Under the pieces are notes generated by a model. It had not been told where the DNA came from. It saw nothing but the letters and a program-made list of their open reading frames with translations, and ran no database searches. The translations under genes were made by a program, and so were the position numbers. Below are positions 35,836 to 44,571 of a DNA stretch of 64,000 nt, piece after piece. The DNA lies in contig JBBCJU010000008.1 of the NCBI GenBank assembly GCA_037190145.1, positions 248,001 through 312,000 on the forward strand, given 5' to 3'. Within the stretch, counting starts at the first letter, position 1; each line of letters starts with the position of its first letter. This DNA is from 55-13 sp037190145. GTDB taxonomy: Bacteria > Armatimonadota > Fimbriimonadia > Fimbriimonadales > Fimbriimonadaceae.

Positions 35836-37341
35836 TTACTTGGTAGCTATCTCCGTGTTGATGCTCTCCGTTCTGATTTGCCAAGCACCTTTAGAGGTCC
35901 GTTTGCAAGGTAATTCTCGCTTTCGAACTCCGGTGTAAGGGTCTAAAGACCAAGCCCTTAGCGACTGTGAGGACGATAATTCAAAAGGAGTCATCACCGA
36001 CAGTTCTCGCACGGGCGTTGAGCCTTTTCGATTGACGCGGAAGACGACTTTATCTTTTAGCAACCGGCTACTAAAACCTGTATTCTGTGCATCACCAAAT
36101 CTCACCAGCAACATCATCTTTGAGGCGCTCAGAGGCTCCCCATCCAGCGATCCCAGAAAATCAGCCCTACGGCTGGGTTCGTTACCACCAATGTTAATCC
36201 GATACTGTTGCGAGTCGTACGTATAGGTTCCGGCATCTGGTCTCCATTCGGACCGTGAGGAACCAGTAGGACGACGATGTAGCAAAACCATGATGCGATC
36301 AGTTGCCAATCGAACGGGGTCGGTATGAAATGCAAATTGGTCAATCGGTGCCTTGAGACTTGCCATGGATTCTGCTCCGGTTGCAAGTGCGAACGACAAC
36401 ACACTGGCTGCACCCCTTCTCTGTAGTTCCGCCGCAAAAAGAAGCCCCGTTTCTCCCCTAGCTCTCCCAAAGGGAAGAGAGCCCCATTCAGTACAGATCC
36501 AAGGTCTATCTGAAAGCCGTTGGGTTGGAAACTGCCACGGTTGTCGAACTCCTGTCGTCGCCCAGTACTGATCTCCTTGAGGATGATCCCAATAGGTGTG
36601 AAAATCCTCAACGTTAAAGATCCGACCCGTGTTGGCGAATGCCCCATCGATACCAGAGTTCAATCCCCAGACTAATCCATCAAATCCAGTATCGCGAACC
36701 ACCTTAAGCATCCACCGATACGCAGCGTCATATTTAGAACTAGGCACCCCTAAAAACCTAGGATCATCCTCGTTGAGGGGACATATGCCAAAGATCGTCG
36801 GTTCATCTTTCCATGGCTTCACTCCCTCAATCTGGCTAGGTTCCGTGAGCAGCCTTTCTGCGTAAGATTTCCAGTTGCTTCGAGTGGCCAGATTTCCCGT
36901 GATCACACCGCGCTTAAAGCCTTCTCGGTCCTTAGTGCCGCTGCTATAAAGGTCAATGGTCACATGGATACCGCGCTTACGAAGCGCCGCAAGAAACCGG
37001 TCCGCGTGGATTTTGTATCCCCATCCAAAATCACGAATCACCCAATCAATGTGGTGAAATCGGATGGCATTGTAGCCTCTACGATGCAAGTCCTCCGCCC
37101 ATGCTTCTGCTGATTTATCGGTCGTGGGGAAGCAAGCCGTGCCCGTTAAGTTGGTGCCTATCAAGATCCGCTTTGTGCCTTTGGGATCATTTTGGAAGCG
37201 AAGGTTGGGCCCGTCCGCAATCAGTCGACCTAGTTTCCCTGGTTCAGGAAAAGGCATCGACAGGTCAAACGCCGACCCATCTTTTGGTCCTGGACCCGCT
37301 ACCGCCGTGGTTACCAAGAGAAGAAGGGAAAGTGGCCGCAT
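35836..37341 (-). CDS. Secreted GH5-like (clan GH-A) glycoside hydrolase
   Basis: This 501-residue protein has a signal peptide (PLSLLLLVTTAVA). Its TIM-barrel shows clan GH-A signatures: RFHHIDW on strand 3, Asn-Glu at residues 190-191 (ICPLNEDDP, acid/base) and Glu285 (WICTEWGS, nucleophile). The barrel covers about 55-350; a beta-rich C-terminal domain follows. Substrate cannot be told from the sequence; cellulase- or mannanase-like enzymes share this pattern. It lies 15 bases after pdxT on the same strand and is probably co-transcribed with it, though no functional link is evident. Confidence 0.82.
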   Translation of the reverse strand: MRPLSLLLLVTTAVAGPGPKDGSAFDLSMPFPEPGKLGRLIADGPNLRFQNDPKGTKRILIGTNLTGTACFPTTDKSAEAWAEDLHRRGYNAIRFHHIDWVIRDFGWGYKIHADRFLAALRKRGIHVTIDLYSSGTKDREGFKRGVITGNLATRSNWKSYAERLLTEPSQIEGVKPWKDEPTIFGICPLNEDDPRFLGVPSSKYDAAYRWMLKVVRDTGFDGLVWGLNSGIDGAFANTGRIFNVEDFHTYWDHPQGDQYWATTGVRQPWQFPTQRLSDRPWICTEWGSLPFGRARGETGLLFAAELQRRGAASVLSFALATGAESMASLKAPIDQFAFHTDPVRLATDRIMVLLHRRPTGSSRSEWRPDAGTYTYDSQQYRINIGGNEPSRRADFLGSLDGEPLSASKMMLLVRFGDAQNTGFSSRLLKDKVVFRVNRKGSTPVRELSVMTPFELSSSQSLRAWSLDPYTGVRKRELPCKRTSKGAWQIRTESINTEIATK

Positions 37342-37356
37342 GCTTTACTTTGACGT

Positions 37357-37926
37357 CTATAAAGATAAAAACCAACGATGAAGCCGCGTATCGTCAGTTA
37401 ACTCGGGATGAAATGAGGTTCCGAGAAGGTTGCCTTGACGCACAGCCACCACCTTCTCATCGTAAGTTCCAATCGCCTGCACCCCATCTCCTAACCGTGT
37501 TACGATTGGGGCTCGGATAAAAACCCCCGTCACCGGCTCATCTAGACCTCTGACGACAACTTGATCCTCAAAGCTATGAACCTGCGCCCCAAAAGCATTT
37601 CGCCGAACGGTAATGTCGAGCAGATTTAGCGAGTATTGATCTCGGCCTTCCACCTCAGATGCCATCAGAATCATGCCCATACAGGTGCCCCAGATGGGCA
37701 TCCCCACAGCCGCTCGCTCCTGCAAAGCTGTGCCAAGACCAAACCGCTCCATCAGCATTCCAACCGTCGTACTCTCACCACCGGGAATGATCACTCGATC
37801 AACCTTTTCCAGGTTCTCAGGAATCCGAATCTCGCAGACCGTTAAGTCCGGAATCCCACATCGTTCTAGGGAGTGAATGTGTTTTTCAAAATCACCCTGA
37901 ATGGCTACAACCCCAACTGTTGGCAT
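37357..37926 (-). CDS. pdxT: Pyridoxal 5'-phosphate synthase glutaminase subunit PdxT
   Basis: This 189-residue class I amidotransferase supplies ammonia to PdxS for vitamin B6 synthesis. It has VGVVAIQGDFEKH at the start and IPGGESTTVG. The nucleophile region is WGTCMGMIL (Met replaces the usual Ala after Cys), and the catalytic His-Glu is in SFHPEL. I chose the ATG at 37926; an in-frame TTG two codons earlier (37932) is possible, and neither has a strong ribosome site. pdxS is not in the window, which is unusual because the two genes are normally adjacent. Confidence 0.92.
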   Translation of the reverse strand: MPTVGVVAIQGDFEKHIHSLERCGIPDLTVCEIRIPENLEKVDRVIIPGGESTTVGMLMERFGLGTALQERAAVGMPIWGTCMGMILMASEVEGRDQYSLNLLDITVRRNAFGAQVHSFEDQVVVRGLDEPVTGVFIRAPIVTRLGDGVQAIGTYDEKVVAVRQGNLLGTSFHPELTDDTRLHRWFLSL

Positions 37927-38008
37927 ATCCAAGAGTGTACTTATGTCGCTTAAGGATTCTTAGATACATCCCGGCTCAAAACCCTCGGGTCACAGTAAAC
38001 TCCTGCGC

Positions 38009-38956
38009 GTGATCGAGATCATTGGTGCTCCGTTCGACCTTTGCGGACCTCAGCAGGGAAGCCGCTTAGGCCCACCAGCTTTGCGCTTAGCAGGACTCGT
38101 CCCCGTCCTTCGCCAACTTGGCTTGTCGGTTACCGACCAGGGAGACATGGCGACAGGGGAAGAGAGCGACAATGATGGCTTAAGGAACTTTGATTCTCTC
38201 TTCGCTTATCTCAAAGAATTAAAGGCCAGAACTAGCGACGCATTTTGCCGAAACTCCATGCCGCTGGTATTGGGGGGCGGTCACGAGCTTGCAATGGGTT
38301 ACCTCTCCGCGGCATTGGAAAAATACGGCGGAGACCTTGCCCTTCTATGGATAGATGCCCATGCCGACGCGAATACGCCGCGCACCAGCCCATCGGGGAA
38401 TCTGCACGGGATGCCGATTGCAGCGTTGCAGGGTCTTCCAAGTGGTGTGTTTGAGGAAGTGGATGAGCAATGGCAAAGGCTACTCGACGAAATCGTTCCT
38501 CAAACGCGTCTGCGCCCCGAAAATTGTGCTTGGTACGGCCTTCGAGACATTGACCCCGGAGAACGTGATCTCATCCGACGCACACCGGGGGACCTTGCCA
38601 TTACGATGCAAGATGTAGATCGTAAGGGAGTGGTGGAAACGATGCATGAGTTCAATCGATGGATCAAGAATCTTGGTGTAAAGCACTTGTGGATTTCCTT
38701 CGATGTGGATAGCCTGGATCCCATTCTCGCTCCCGGAACCGGAACCGCCGTTCGTGGAGGCTTAAGCTATCGAGAAGGACACCTAGTTGCGGAGATGGTC
38801 CGCGAGTTTTTGGATTCTCCAGACAGCACCTTTGAACTAGTGGGTCTTGATGTTGTTGAGGTAAATCCCCTCATCGACTATCACAACGAAACCGCGAAGA
38901 TGGCTGTCGAGTGGGTAGGTTCACTATTCGGAAAATCAATTTTGGGAGCTCGATGA
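38009..38956 (+). CDS. rocF: Arginase
   Basis: This 315-residue binuclear-manganese ureohydrolase has IGAPFDLCGPQQGSRLGP, WIDAHADANTP with SGNLHGMP, SFDVDSLDP and GLDVVEVNP, which together fit arginase better than agmatinase. The first metal-ligand motif, normally GGDHS, reads GGGHE as in formiminoglutamases; the His ligand is kept. The product would be ornithine plus urea, feeding polyamine synthesis (speE lies at 51411). GTG start. Divergent from pdxT with 82 bases between. The stop overlaps the kdsD ATG. Confidence 0.88.
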   Translation: MIEIIGAPFDLCGPQQGSRLGPPALRLAGLVPVLRQLGLSVTDQGDMATGEESDNDGLRNFDSLFAYLKELKARTSDAFCRNSMPLVLGGGHELAMGYLSAALEKYGGDLALLWIDAHADANTPRTSPSGNLHGMPIAALQGLPSGVFEEVDEQWQRLLDEIVPQTRLRPENCAWYGLRDIDPGERDLIRRTPGDLAITMQDVDRKGVVETMHEFNRWIKNLGVKHLWISFDVDSLDPILAPGTGTAVRGGLSYREGHLVAEMVREFLDSPDSTFELVGLDVVEVNPLIDYHNETAKMAVEWVGSLFGKSILGAR

Positions 38957-39915
38957 GTTTAGAAGTAGGGAAATCAGCGCTTCGTCAAGAAGCTGAGGCA
39001 ATCAAGATTCTTGCTGACCGCCTTGGGAGAGAGTTCGAACAAGCCATTGACTTGATCCTCACTTGCACGGGACGGGTCATCACATGCGGAATTGGCAAGT
39101 CAGGCCATATCGCTCGCAAAACCGCCGGCACCCTAAGTAGCACGGGAACGCCTTCGCTATTCCTTCATGCCGCAGAAGCCGTACATGGTGATCTGGGCAT
39201 GATTACATCTGGGGATGTAGTAATTCTCTACAGCCACAGTGGAGAAACCGATGAGATCGTGCGACTCTTTCCCTCGATTCGATCTCAGTCTGCCAAATCG
39301 ATTCTTATCACTGGACGTTCAAATTCGAGCGCGGGCAGGGAAGCAGATATCTGCCTAAACACTTTTGTAGAAGAAGAAGCCTGTCCCAATAATCTCGCGC
39401 CCACCACCTCAACCACGGCCATGCTCGCCCTTAGCGATGCCATAGCCATAGCCGCTATGGAAAGGCGAGGTTTTTCAAAGGATGACTTTGCCCGTTTCCA
39501 TCCCAGCGGCGCTCTTGGCAAACGACTCCTCCTAACGGTTCGAGACGTTATGAGAGCCTATCCCGATATCGCCCATGTTGGACTTTCCGCCAATACAACG
39601 GATGTTATTCGGTCCATGACTCAATCCGCCGTGGGTGCGGCTTGTGTGGTCGATGCCGATGTCCAACTTCTTGGCCTAATCAGCGAAAGCGATTTACGAA
39701 AACACCTTTTATCCCATGAGAACCCTCTGGCTTCTCCCGCGGCTGATCTGATGAATCCAAGTCCAACCACAATTGATCCAGATTTGTTGGCCATAGATGC
39801 CTTCGAGGTTTTCCAGAATTTCCCGGTGAAAATTGGCGAGCTACCGGTTGTAGAAGATGGAAAAGTAGCTGGGCTTCTAGTGCTAAAAGATCTTCTGCGA
39901 AGTGGGATTCTGTAG
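38953..39915 (+). CDS. kdsD: Arabinose-5-phosphate isomerase (KdsD/KpsF family)
   Basis: This 320-residue protein has an N-terminal SIS sugar-isomerase domain (GIGKSGHIARKTAGTL, YSHSGETDEI, LAPTTSTTAMLAL) and two C-terminal CBS domains (about 200-320). It converts ribulose-5-phosphate to arabinose-5-phosphate, the first step to Kdo of lipopolysaccharide, so it indicates an outer membrane. The ATG at 38953 overlaps the arginase stop (ATGA) and has GGGAG upstream. A longer frame from 38911 would lie inside the arginase and is not preferred. Confidence 0.93.
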   Translation: MSLEVGKSALRQEAEAIKILADRLGREFEQAIDLILTCTGRVITCGIGKSGHIARKTAGTLSSTGTPSLFLHAAEAVHGDLGMITSGDVVILYSHSGETDEIVRLFPSIRSQSAKSILITGRSNSSAGREADICLNTFVEEEACPNNLAPTTSTTAMLALSDAIAIAAMERRGFSKDDFARFHPSGALGKRLLLTVRDVMRAYPDIAHVGLSANTTDVIRSMTQSAVGAACVVDADVQLLGLISESDLRKHLLSHENPLASPAADLMNPSPTTIDPDLLAIDAFEVFQNFPVKIGELPVVEDGKVAGLLVLKDLLRSGIL

Positions 39916-39933
39916 GTCAGAACACATATAAGG

Positions 39934-39968
39934 GAGCCGCCCCATGGGTGAGCGGCTCTGGGCTTTTT
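39934..39968 (+). terminator. Intrinsic terminator after kdsD
   Basis: A 7-bp stem (gagccgc / gcggctc) with an 11-base loop is followed after a short gap by five T residues. Confidence 0.65.
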
Positions 39969-39985
39969 GAGTTGGCAGCTGCTTT

Positions 39986-41569
39986 TTAGGCAGCCAACTT
40001 CCGGACTGACTCCTTAGAAGATGGCTGGCTTCTCTTGCCGCTTTCAACTTGTGTTCTAGCTTGGTCCACAATGCCGCTCAGTTGCTTCACGGCCTCGTCC
40101 AAGTGATTGACGTCTCTGACCACCGTCTGCACCACAGCGGCCATCTGTTGAGCGCTGGCTCCAGCTTCTTCACTGGCGGCAGCATTTTCTTCGGTGATGG
40201 CGGCTATGTTTTCGACCGCCGAATTGGCCATGTGGATCTCCTTCGCTACCTTGGTCAAAGCGGCTTCGTTCTCAGAAGCCACATGTCCGACTACCGCCAT
40301 GGCTTGGGTCAGATTGACGCCTAACTTTGCGGTGGATTTTGAGGCTGCGGAGATGGCTTCCAGACAGGTTGCGGCATCCGAGGAAAGGGAAATCACTTCC
40401 GTCACATCTTCCACGGTCTTGCCCATGGATTCGGAGGCTTCTTGGCTTCCATGCTGGATAGCAAGAATCAGGCCTTCTATCTCTTTGGTCGCCAGCGAAC
40501 TGCTTTCCGCCAGTTTACGAACTTCTTCGGCTACCACCGCGAACCCTCTTCCGTGGTCACCGGCGCGGGCGGCTTCAATGGCGGCGTTGAGGGCCAATAG
40601 ATTGGTTTGTTCGGCGATAGAGTTGATGGTTTGCACAATGCCGCGAATCTCTAGGGAACGATCGTTCATCTCTTGAACCCTAGATGAAGTGTCTAGAACA
40701 GTTGCTTTCAGTCGATCCATTGCCGCAACCCGCTCCCGAATCTGCTCCCAAAGTTCCGCTCGACTCGCGATCTCATCCACTTCTGCTTGAAGAAGGTTCA
40801 TCGCTTCCTCAGCTTCGCTCAAAGACTTTCGCTGGGTCTGAGCACCGGCTTCAATCTCCTGGCTACTGGCTGTCACTTCCGTCATAGACATCGCCACGGT
40901 TTGCGCGGCCTGCGCCTGAATCGTGGCTGATTGCGCAAGCTGGTCGCATACTTTCCCAACTTCTTCACTTGCCGCCCCGGACTGTGAGCTACTGTCTCTA
41001 AGAGAGTCGCTGTTTGTGGAGAGGTCAACCACAATGTCTTCTACCAACTGACTCACCATGTCATAGCCATGATCAATATAGGCTTCCATGATAAGCTCCT
41101 GATCTAGGTTAAAAGCCTTCTGCAGGGACGCAATCAGCTCGCCCGCATGGCGAGGCCGAAACCGGAAGTGCTTCAGGATTCTGGGATACATCTCATCGTA
41201 GTAAGTGCTCATCGCCCCAAAGAACCAGATGGGCGTTAAACCGATCATCGCATGGATTTCGCCGATTCGAGTTCTTGAGGCAAAGTACGATTCCCCAAGT
41301 TCACCCTCGAAAATCAGATCGAAGTACATAGGATTCGTCTGCTTCAGTTTCTCGACAGAACTGCCAGCACGGGTAATGATGGAGATCGCTTCGGGAAACT
41401 TTTGGAGGTGGGCATAAAACGCATCAATGACCTCTGGTAACTGTCCTCGTAGAACGGATCCAAGCTCCTTCAGGTTTTGCTTGTCCTGCTCAGAAATCCT
41501 ATAAATACCGAGGCGGTAGCCGATAACCTTTGTATCAAAGGACTTGCTGTAGTTTAGTTTCACTTGCAT
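39986..41569 (-). CDS. Soluble globin-coupled chemoreceptor (HemAT-like)
   Basis: This 527-residue protein has a sensor globin at about 10-175 with proximal His106 in GEIHAMIGLTPIWFFGA. An MCP signalling domain covers about 190-520 with the conserved tip INSIAEQTNLLALNAAIEAARAGDHGRGFAVVA. No membrane helix is present, so it acts in the cytoplasm as an oxygen sensor for chemotaxis or a pilus-based taxis system. The ATG at 41569 has AGGA 6 bases upstream; a TTG at 41584 is less likely. No che genes are in the window. The upstream region carries a palindrome and a direct repeat. Confidence 0.92.
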   Translation of the reverse strand: MQVKLNYSKSFDTKVIGYRLGIYRISEQDKQNLKELGSVLRGQLPEVIDAFYAHLQKFPEAISIITRAGSSVEKLKQTNPMYFDLIFEGELGESYFASRTRIGEIHAMIGLTPIWFFGAMSTYYDEMYPRILKHFRFRPRHAGELIASLQKAFNLDQELIMEAYIDHGYDMVSQLVEDIVVDLSTNSDSLRDSSSQSGAASEEVGKVCDQLAQSATIQAQAAQTVAMSMTEVTASSQEIEAGAQTQRKSLSEAEEAMNLLQAEVDEIASRAELWEQIRERVAAMDRLKATVLDTSSRVQEMNDRSLEIRGIVQTINSIAEQTNLLALNAAIEAARAGDHGRGFAVVAEEVRKLAESSSLATKEIEGLILAIQHGSQEASESMGKTVEDVTEVISLSSDAATCLEAISAASKSTAKLGVNLTQAMAVVGHVASENEAALTKVAKEIHMANSAVENIAAITEENAAASEEAGASAQQMAAVVQTVVRDVNHLDEAVKQLSGIVDQARTQVESGKRSQPSSKESVRKLAA

Positions 41570-41607
41570 TGATGATCCTGTCAACCTCGCATCCTTAGCG
41601 GGGTAAT

Positions 41608-41694
41608 GAGATTTTCAGTCATGAAAACTCACCTCAACAGACTTCAAAGTAAGGACAAGCCATAAATGACGTGTACTTAATACTAAGGACAAGC
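41608..41694 (-). promoter_or_regulatory. Inverted and direct repeats upstream of the globin chemoreceptor
   Basis: An inverted repeat (GAG-A-TTTTCA, GTCA, TGAAAACTC; 41608-41630) lies 39 bases before the start codon. Further upstream an 11-base direct repeat TAAGGACAAGC occurs at 41650-41660 and 41684-41694, 34 bases apart. These look like regulator-binding sites; the binding protein is unknown. Confidence 0.4.
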
Positions 41695-41712
41695 GTGTGA
41701 ATTGGATGCAAA

Positions 41713-41748
41713 AAAAGACCCTGAATCTCGGATGAGATTCAGGGTCTT
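41713..41748 (-). terminator. Intrinsic terminator of rplU-rpmA
   Basis: A perfect 15-bp stem (41715-41729 with 41734-41748, loop ggat), read on the minus strand, is followed by a run of eight T residues. It lies 20 bases after the rpmA stop. Confidence 0.93.
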
Positions 41749-41767
41749 AATGTATAACTGTTAAATC

Positions 41768-42022
41768 TTAGGCTTGAGCGTAAACGCTGATGCGGCGCTT
41801 GTCCTTTGGCCCTTCAAACTTGACTTGACCGTCAATCAAAGCGAAGATGGTGTGGTCATTTCCCATGCCAACGTTAACGCCGGGATGGAATTGTGTGCCT
41901 CGTTGTCGAACGATGATTGCACCTGGCTTCACTACTTCGCCGCCGTACTTCTTGACACCGAGCATTTTCGGTTTGGAATCGCGACCGTTACGGGATGAAC
42001 CTTGACCTTTCTTATGTGCCAT
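41768..42022 (-). CDS. rpmA: 50S ribosomal protein bL27
   Basis: This 84-residue protein has the invariant start MAHKKGQGSSRNGRDS, then LGVKKYGGEVV, IIVRQRGTQFHPG and the typical end. It lies near the peptidyl-transferase centre. It follows rplU by four bases, the near-universal L21-L27 pair. No N-terminal cleavage extension of the Firmicute type is present. A terminator follows; the usual third partner obg is absent downstream. Confidence 0.98.
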   Translation of the reverse strand: MAHKKGQGSSRNGRDSKPKMLGVKKYGGEVVKPGAIIVRQRGTQFHPGVNVGMGNDHTIFALIDGQVKFEGPKDKRRISVYAQA

Positions 42023-42026
42023 TGAC

Positions 42027-42344
42027 TTAGTTACCTGCCTCGATGCCCGTTACGCGAAGGTGGGTCTGTGGTTGTCGGTGACCCCATCGCTTGCGCTCAT
42101 TCTTCTTGGGCTTATAGTTAAAAGCTTCAATCTTAGGGCCTTTAGCTTGGCGAACAATCTCACCTTGAACTCGGGCACCCTTAACAAACGGAGAACCGAC
42201 TTTGACATTCGAACCGTCGGCTACCAGCACGACTTCATCGAGCGTAACCTTGGTTCCGGGCTCACCTTCAAGCTTTTCAATAATGAGCACTTCGTCTTTT
42301 GCGGCTTTGAATTGCTTGCCGCCAGTCTTTACAATCGCGTACAT
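42027..42344 (-). CDS. rplU: 50S ribosomal protein bL21
   Basis: This 105-residue 23S rRNA-binding protein begins MYAIVKTGGKQFK and ends with the basic YKPKKNERKRWGHRQP region. The ATG at 42344 matches the family start; an upstream in-frame ATG at 42392 would add 16 atypical residues and overlap the likely promoter. It is first gene of the rplU-rpmA operon. Confidence 0.97.
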   Translation of the reverse strand: MYAIVKTGGKQFKAAKDEVLIIEKLEGEPGTKVTLDEVVLVADGSNVKVGSPFVKGARVQGEIVRQAKGPKIEAFNYKPKKNERKRWGHRQPQTHLRVTGIEAGN

Positions 42345-42382
42345 AGAATCGGTCTCCCGCGCCTTTGCAGACGCGAATTCGA

Positions 42383-42412
42383 ATAATGGCACATTTCACG
42401 GATCGATATCAA
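42383..42412 (-). promoter_or_regulatory. Candidate promoter of rplU-rpmA
   Basis: On the minus strand TTGATA (42407-42412) and CATTAT (42383-42388) are 18 bases apart, with TGTGC before the -10 box. Transcription would begin about 30 bases before the rplU ATG. A small hairpin (cttgatt/aatcaag, 42454-42475) lies further upstream. Confidence 0.4.
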
Positions 42413-42556
42413 TAGGTAGGACCAAGGAAGAGAAAGGTCGGGTTGCTGAAATGCTTGATTGAGGAAGGAATCAAGTTTGCCTAATCTAAAGGCTAAGAGG
42501 CACAACCATGTCCAACTATACAACTATCCAACAATCAACTATTCAAGAGTCTTCCC

Positions 42557-44479
42557 CTATGCCGCTCGCTTCCTGTTTAGCACCATGGACATGATTTCCG
42601 GATCATATCGAGCGGGATCGTCAGCGAAAGGTTTACCTTGCCCATCGACTACAGCAATAATCGCGGCGAGTGCGCGAGCCAGGAGCGGGGTCCGATTGCC
42701 TTTCTCATCATACCGATCATCGTAAGCCGCTAGGCTCGGAAGTAGCAATCTAAACTCTTCGGCGGCCAACATTCTCTTCAACATTTCTGGGTCTGATTGG
42801 CGAATCCTAAAGAAAGTGGGCATGACCCGAACGAGAGCCTGTAGAATCGCGGTCTGCATTCCTGTCAAATTCAACTGAGTCGATAGAGAAACCACATCAT
42901 GCAGGCACCTTCCATAGAGGTCTTCACTGGCATCCCGATCTGAGTCTGGAATCCATGCGATCAGGGAAGAGAGATTCAAGTCTTCCCGACGTCCATCGAA
43001 CGCGGATTGTCCACTAAAGGAAACGACTCGGTTTCGTCCCGTTCGCTTCGCTTCGAACAGCGCGACATCGGCAGCTTTCAAAACGTCCCCGGCATCTACA
43101 CCCCCATTGGGATAGCTGGCACAGCCAAGGCTTACCGTAACGTGACGGTCTCTCCCTGCTCGCGTGGAATAGGCAATGGCTTCCACTCTCTGCCGAATCC
43201 GCTCCGCAACGGCTAAGGTTGTTTGTTCCGATGAACCTGGCATCACCACGGTGAACTCCTCGCCGCCATAACGAGCGGCTAAGTCATAGGGCCGAACGCA
43301 GGCTTTAATCGCATCGGCAACCAGGCGCAGGACTTCATCTCCAGCATCGTGCCCTTCCTCTTCATTGAAGCTGCGGAAATGATCTACATCCAGCATGATA
43401 ACGCCCAATTCCTGTCCCGTTCGTGCAGCTTCTAAGACGCGTTGATGCAGAAACTCTTGCAAGTAACGATGGTTTGCAATGCCGGTCAAGGCGTCATGAG
43501 TTGCAAGCTTCTCAAACTCCTCAAACATGATTGCGGCGTTCAGGGCTAAGGCAAAGTGCTCGGCAATGGTTTGAAAGAGTTCTTGATTTTCTTCGAAGTG
43601 AACATCTTCTTGGCGTCCGATAAGTTCCACAACGCCGAGCAGGCGGTCCGAGATAACCAACGGATGCACACTGATGCCGCCAGGTCTTAGGTAGCAGAAT
43701 TTAGCTTCAAGCTCACAGGTTAGGACATGGGAGTCCACTTCATTGGTGAAGAACGGACTACGAGTGGTAGCCACCAATTCCGCAACGCAAGACGACCCTC
43801 CCTCTGGGGCAAGGCGACTCAGCACATTGGTTCCCGCTCGGTTGGCTCCAACGCTCGCGGCCAGATTCAGCATGTTGTCATGCTGATCCACAGTCCATAT
43901 CAATACCGCAGCGAGTTCGGTAGCCGAGGCGATCTCGTGTGCCGCCGCCACAGAGATGCTTTGAACCTGTTGATTCATGGTCAGAATCTTTCCAAGCCGC
44001 TTCATCGCGTTGGCAATTCGCCAACTCTTGCTGGCTTGGCGCTTCGCGTTACGCTCCTCTTGAGCATTCACCACCAGAACAAAGGCATCTGTGTAATCCC
44101 CGTTTGGTAGGCCAGAACTGAAGTAGCGATAGCCATCCAAGTACAGCGAACCATGAGAGCCTTGGTAGCTGGTCTCAAGGAGGTTGGCAATGGCGGAATC
44201 CATCAGGCTCTGGGTTGACCGAAAGAGGTTTAACCGGTTGGCCAAACCCCAGGTTCTGCGAATCTTGCCCGACGGGTCCAAAATGGCAATTCCCAGTTGA
44301 GAAGGGTCAAGGGAACTTAAAGGGCTTGGGGCCGGTAAATCCAGTACAATGGTTTGGCCATCGTTGAGAGGTACGGTCACAGGGAAACCCGACTTTCCAT
44401 CGTTCGAGCGATCATCGATCGTCCGAACTCCAAAATCCCTTAGAAGGGTCGTTAAATCATGGAAAGAATGGTCGGGCAC
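42557..44479 (-). CDS. GAF-GGDEF diguanylate cyclase with degenerate HD-like tail
   Basis: This 640-residue cytoplasmic protein has an N-terminal region about 45-140 that may be PAS-like. A GAF domain lies at about 165-320 and a GGDEF domain at about 330-480 with THDALTGIANHRYL, MLDVDHFRSFNE and the active-site motif YGGEEF near residue 405. It should make cyclic di-GMP. The last 130 residues resemble the end of an HD-GYP/HD domain (LLARALAAIIAVVDGQGKPF) but no HD or GYP motif is present. The start is GTG without a clear ribosome site. It is divergent from the clostripain-like gene. Confidence 0.87.
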   Translation of the reverse strand: MPDHSFHDLTTLLRDFGVRTIDDRSNDGKSGFPVTVPLNDGQTIVLDLPAPSPLSSLDPSQLGIAILDPSGKIRRTWGLANRLNLFRSTQSLMDSAIANLLETSYQGSHGSLYLDGYRYFSSGLPNGDYTDAFVLVVNAQEERNAKRQASKSWRIANAMKRLGKILTMNQQVQSISVAAAHEIASATELAAVLIWTVDQHDNMLNLAASVGANRAGTNVLSRLAPEGGSSCVAELVATTRSPFFTNEVDSHVLTCELEAKFCYLRPGGISVHPLVISDRLLGVVELIGRQEDVHFEENQELFQTIAEHFALALNAAIMFEEFEKLATHDALTGIANHRYLQEFLHQRVLEAARTGQELGVIMLDVDHFRSFNEEEGHDAGDEVLRLVADAIKACVRPYDLAARYGGEEFTVVMPGSSEQTTLAVAERIRQRVEAIAYSTRAGRDRHVTVSLGCASYPNGGVDAGDVLKAADVALFEAKRTGRNRVVSFSGQSAFDGRREDLNLSSLIAWIPDSDRDASEDLYGRCLHDVVSLSTQLNLTGMQTAILQALVRVMPTFFRIRQSDPEMLKRMLAAEEFRLLLPSLAAYDDRYDEKGNRTPLLARALAAIIAVVDGQGKPFADDPARYDPEIMSMVLNRKRAA

Positions 44480-44571
44480 GTTAGTGTAGATTCTCGGTTC
44501 TCGTTAACCTAAGCGTGAGTCATACTGATGCGAACCCACACTAATAACAGGGATTTAGAAAAGAGAGAGAT

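Noticed and set aside
38911..38952. Longer KdsD start (GTG at 38911)
   Set aside because: It lies inside arginase; the ATG at 38953 has GGGAG upstream and an ATGA overlap.
42511..42545. Repeated CAACTAT motif between the GGDEF gene and rplU
   Set aside because: Three short copies with irregular spacing; too short for an array or a clear operator.
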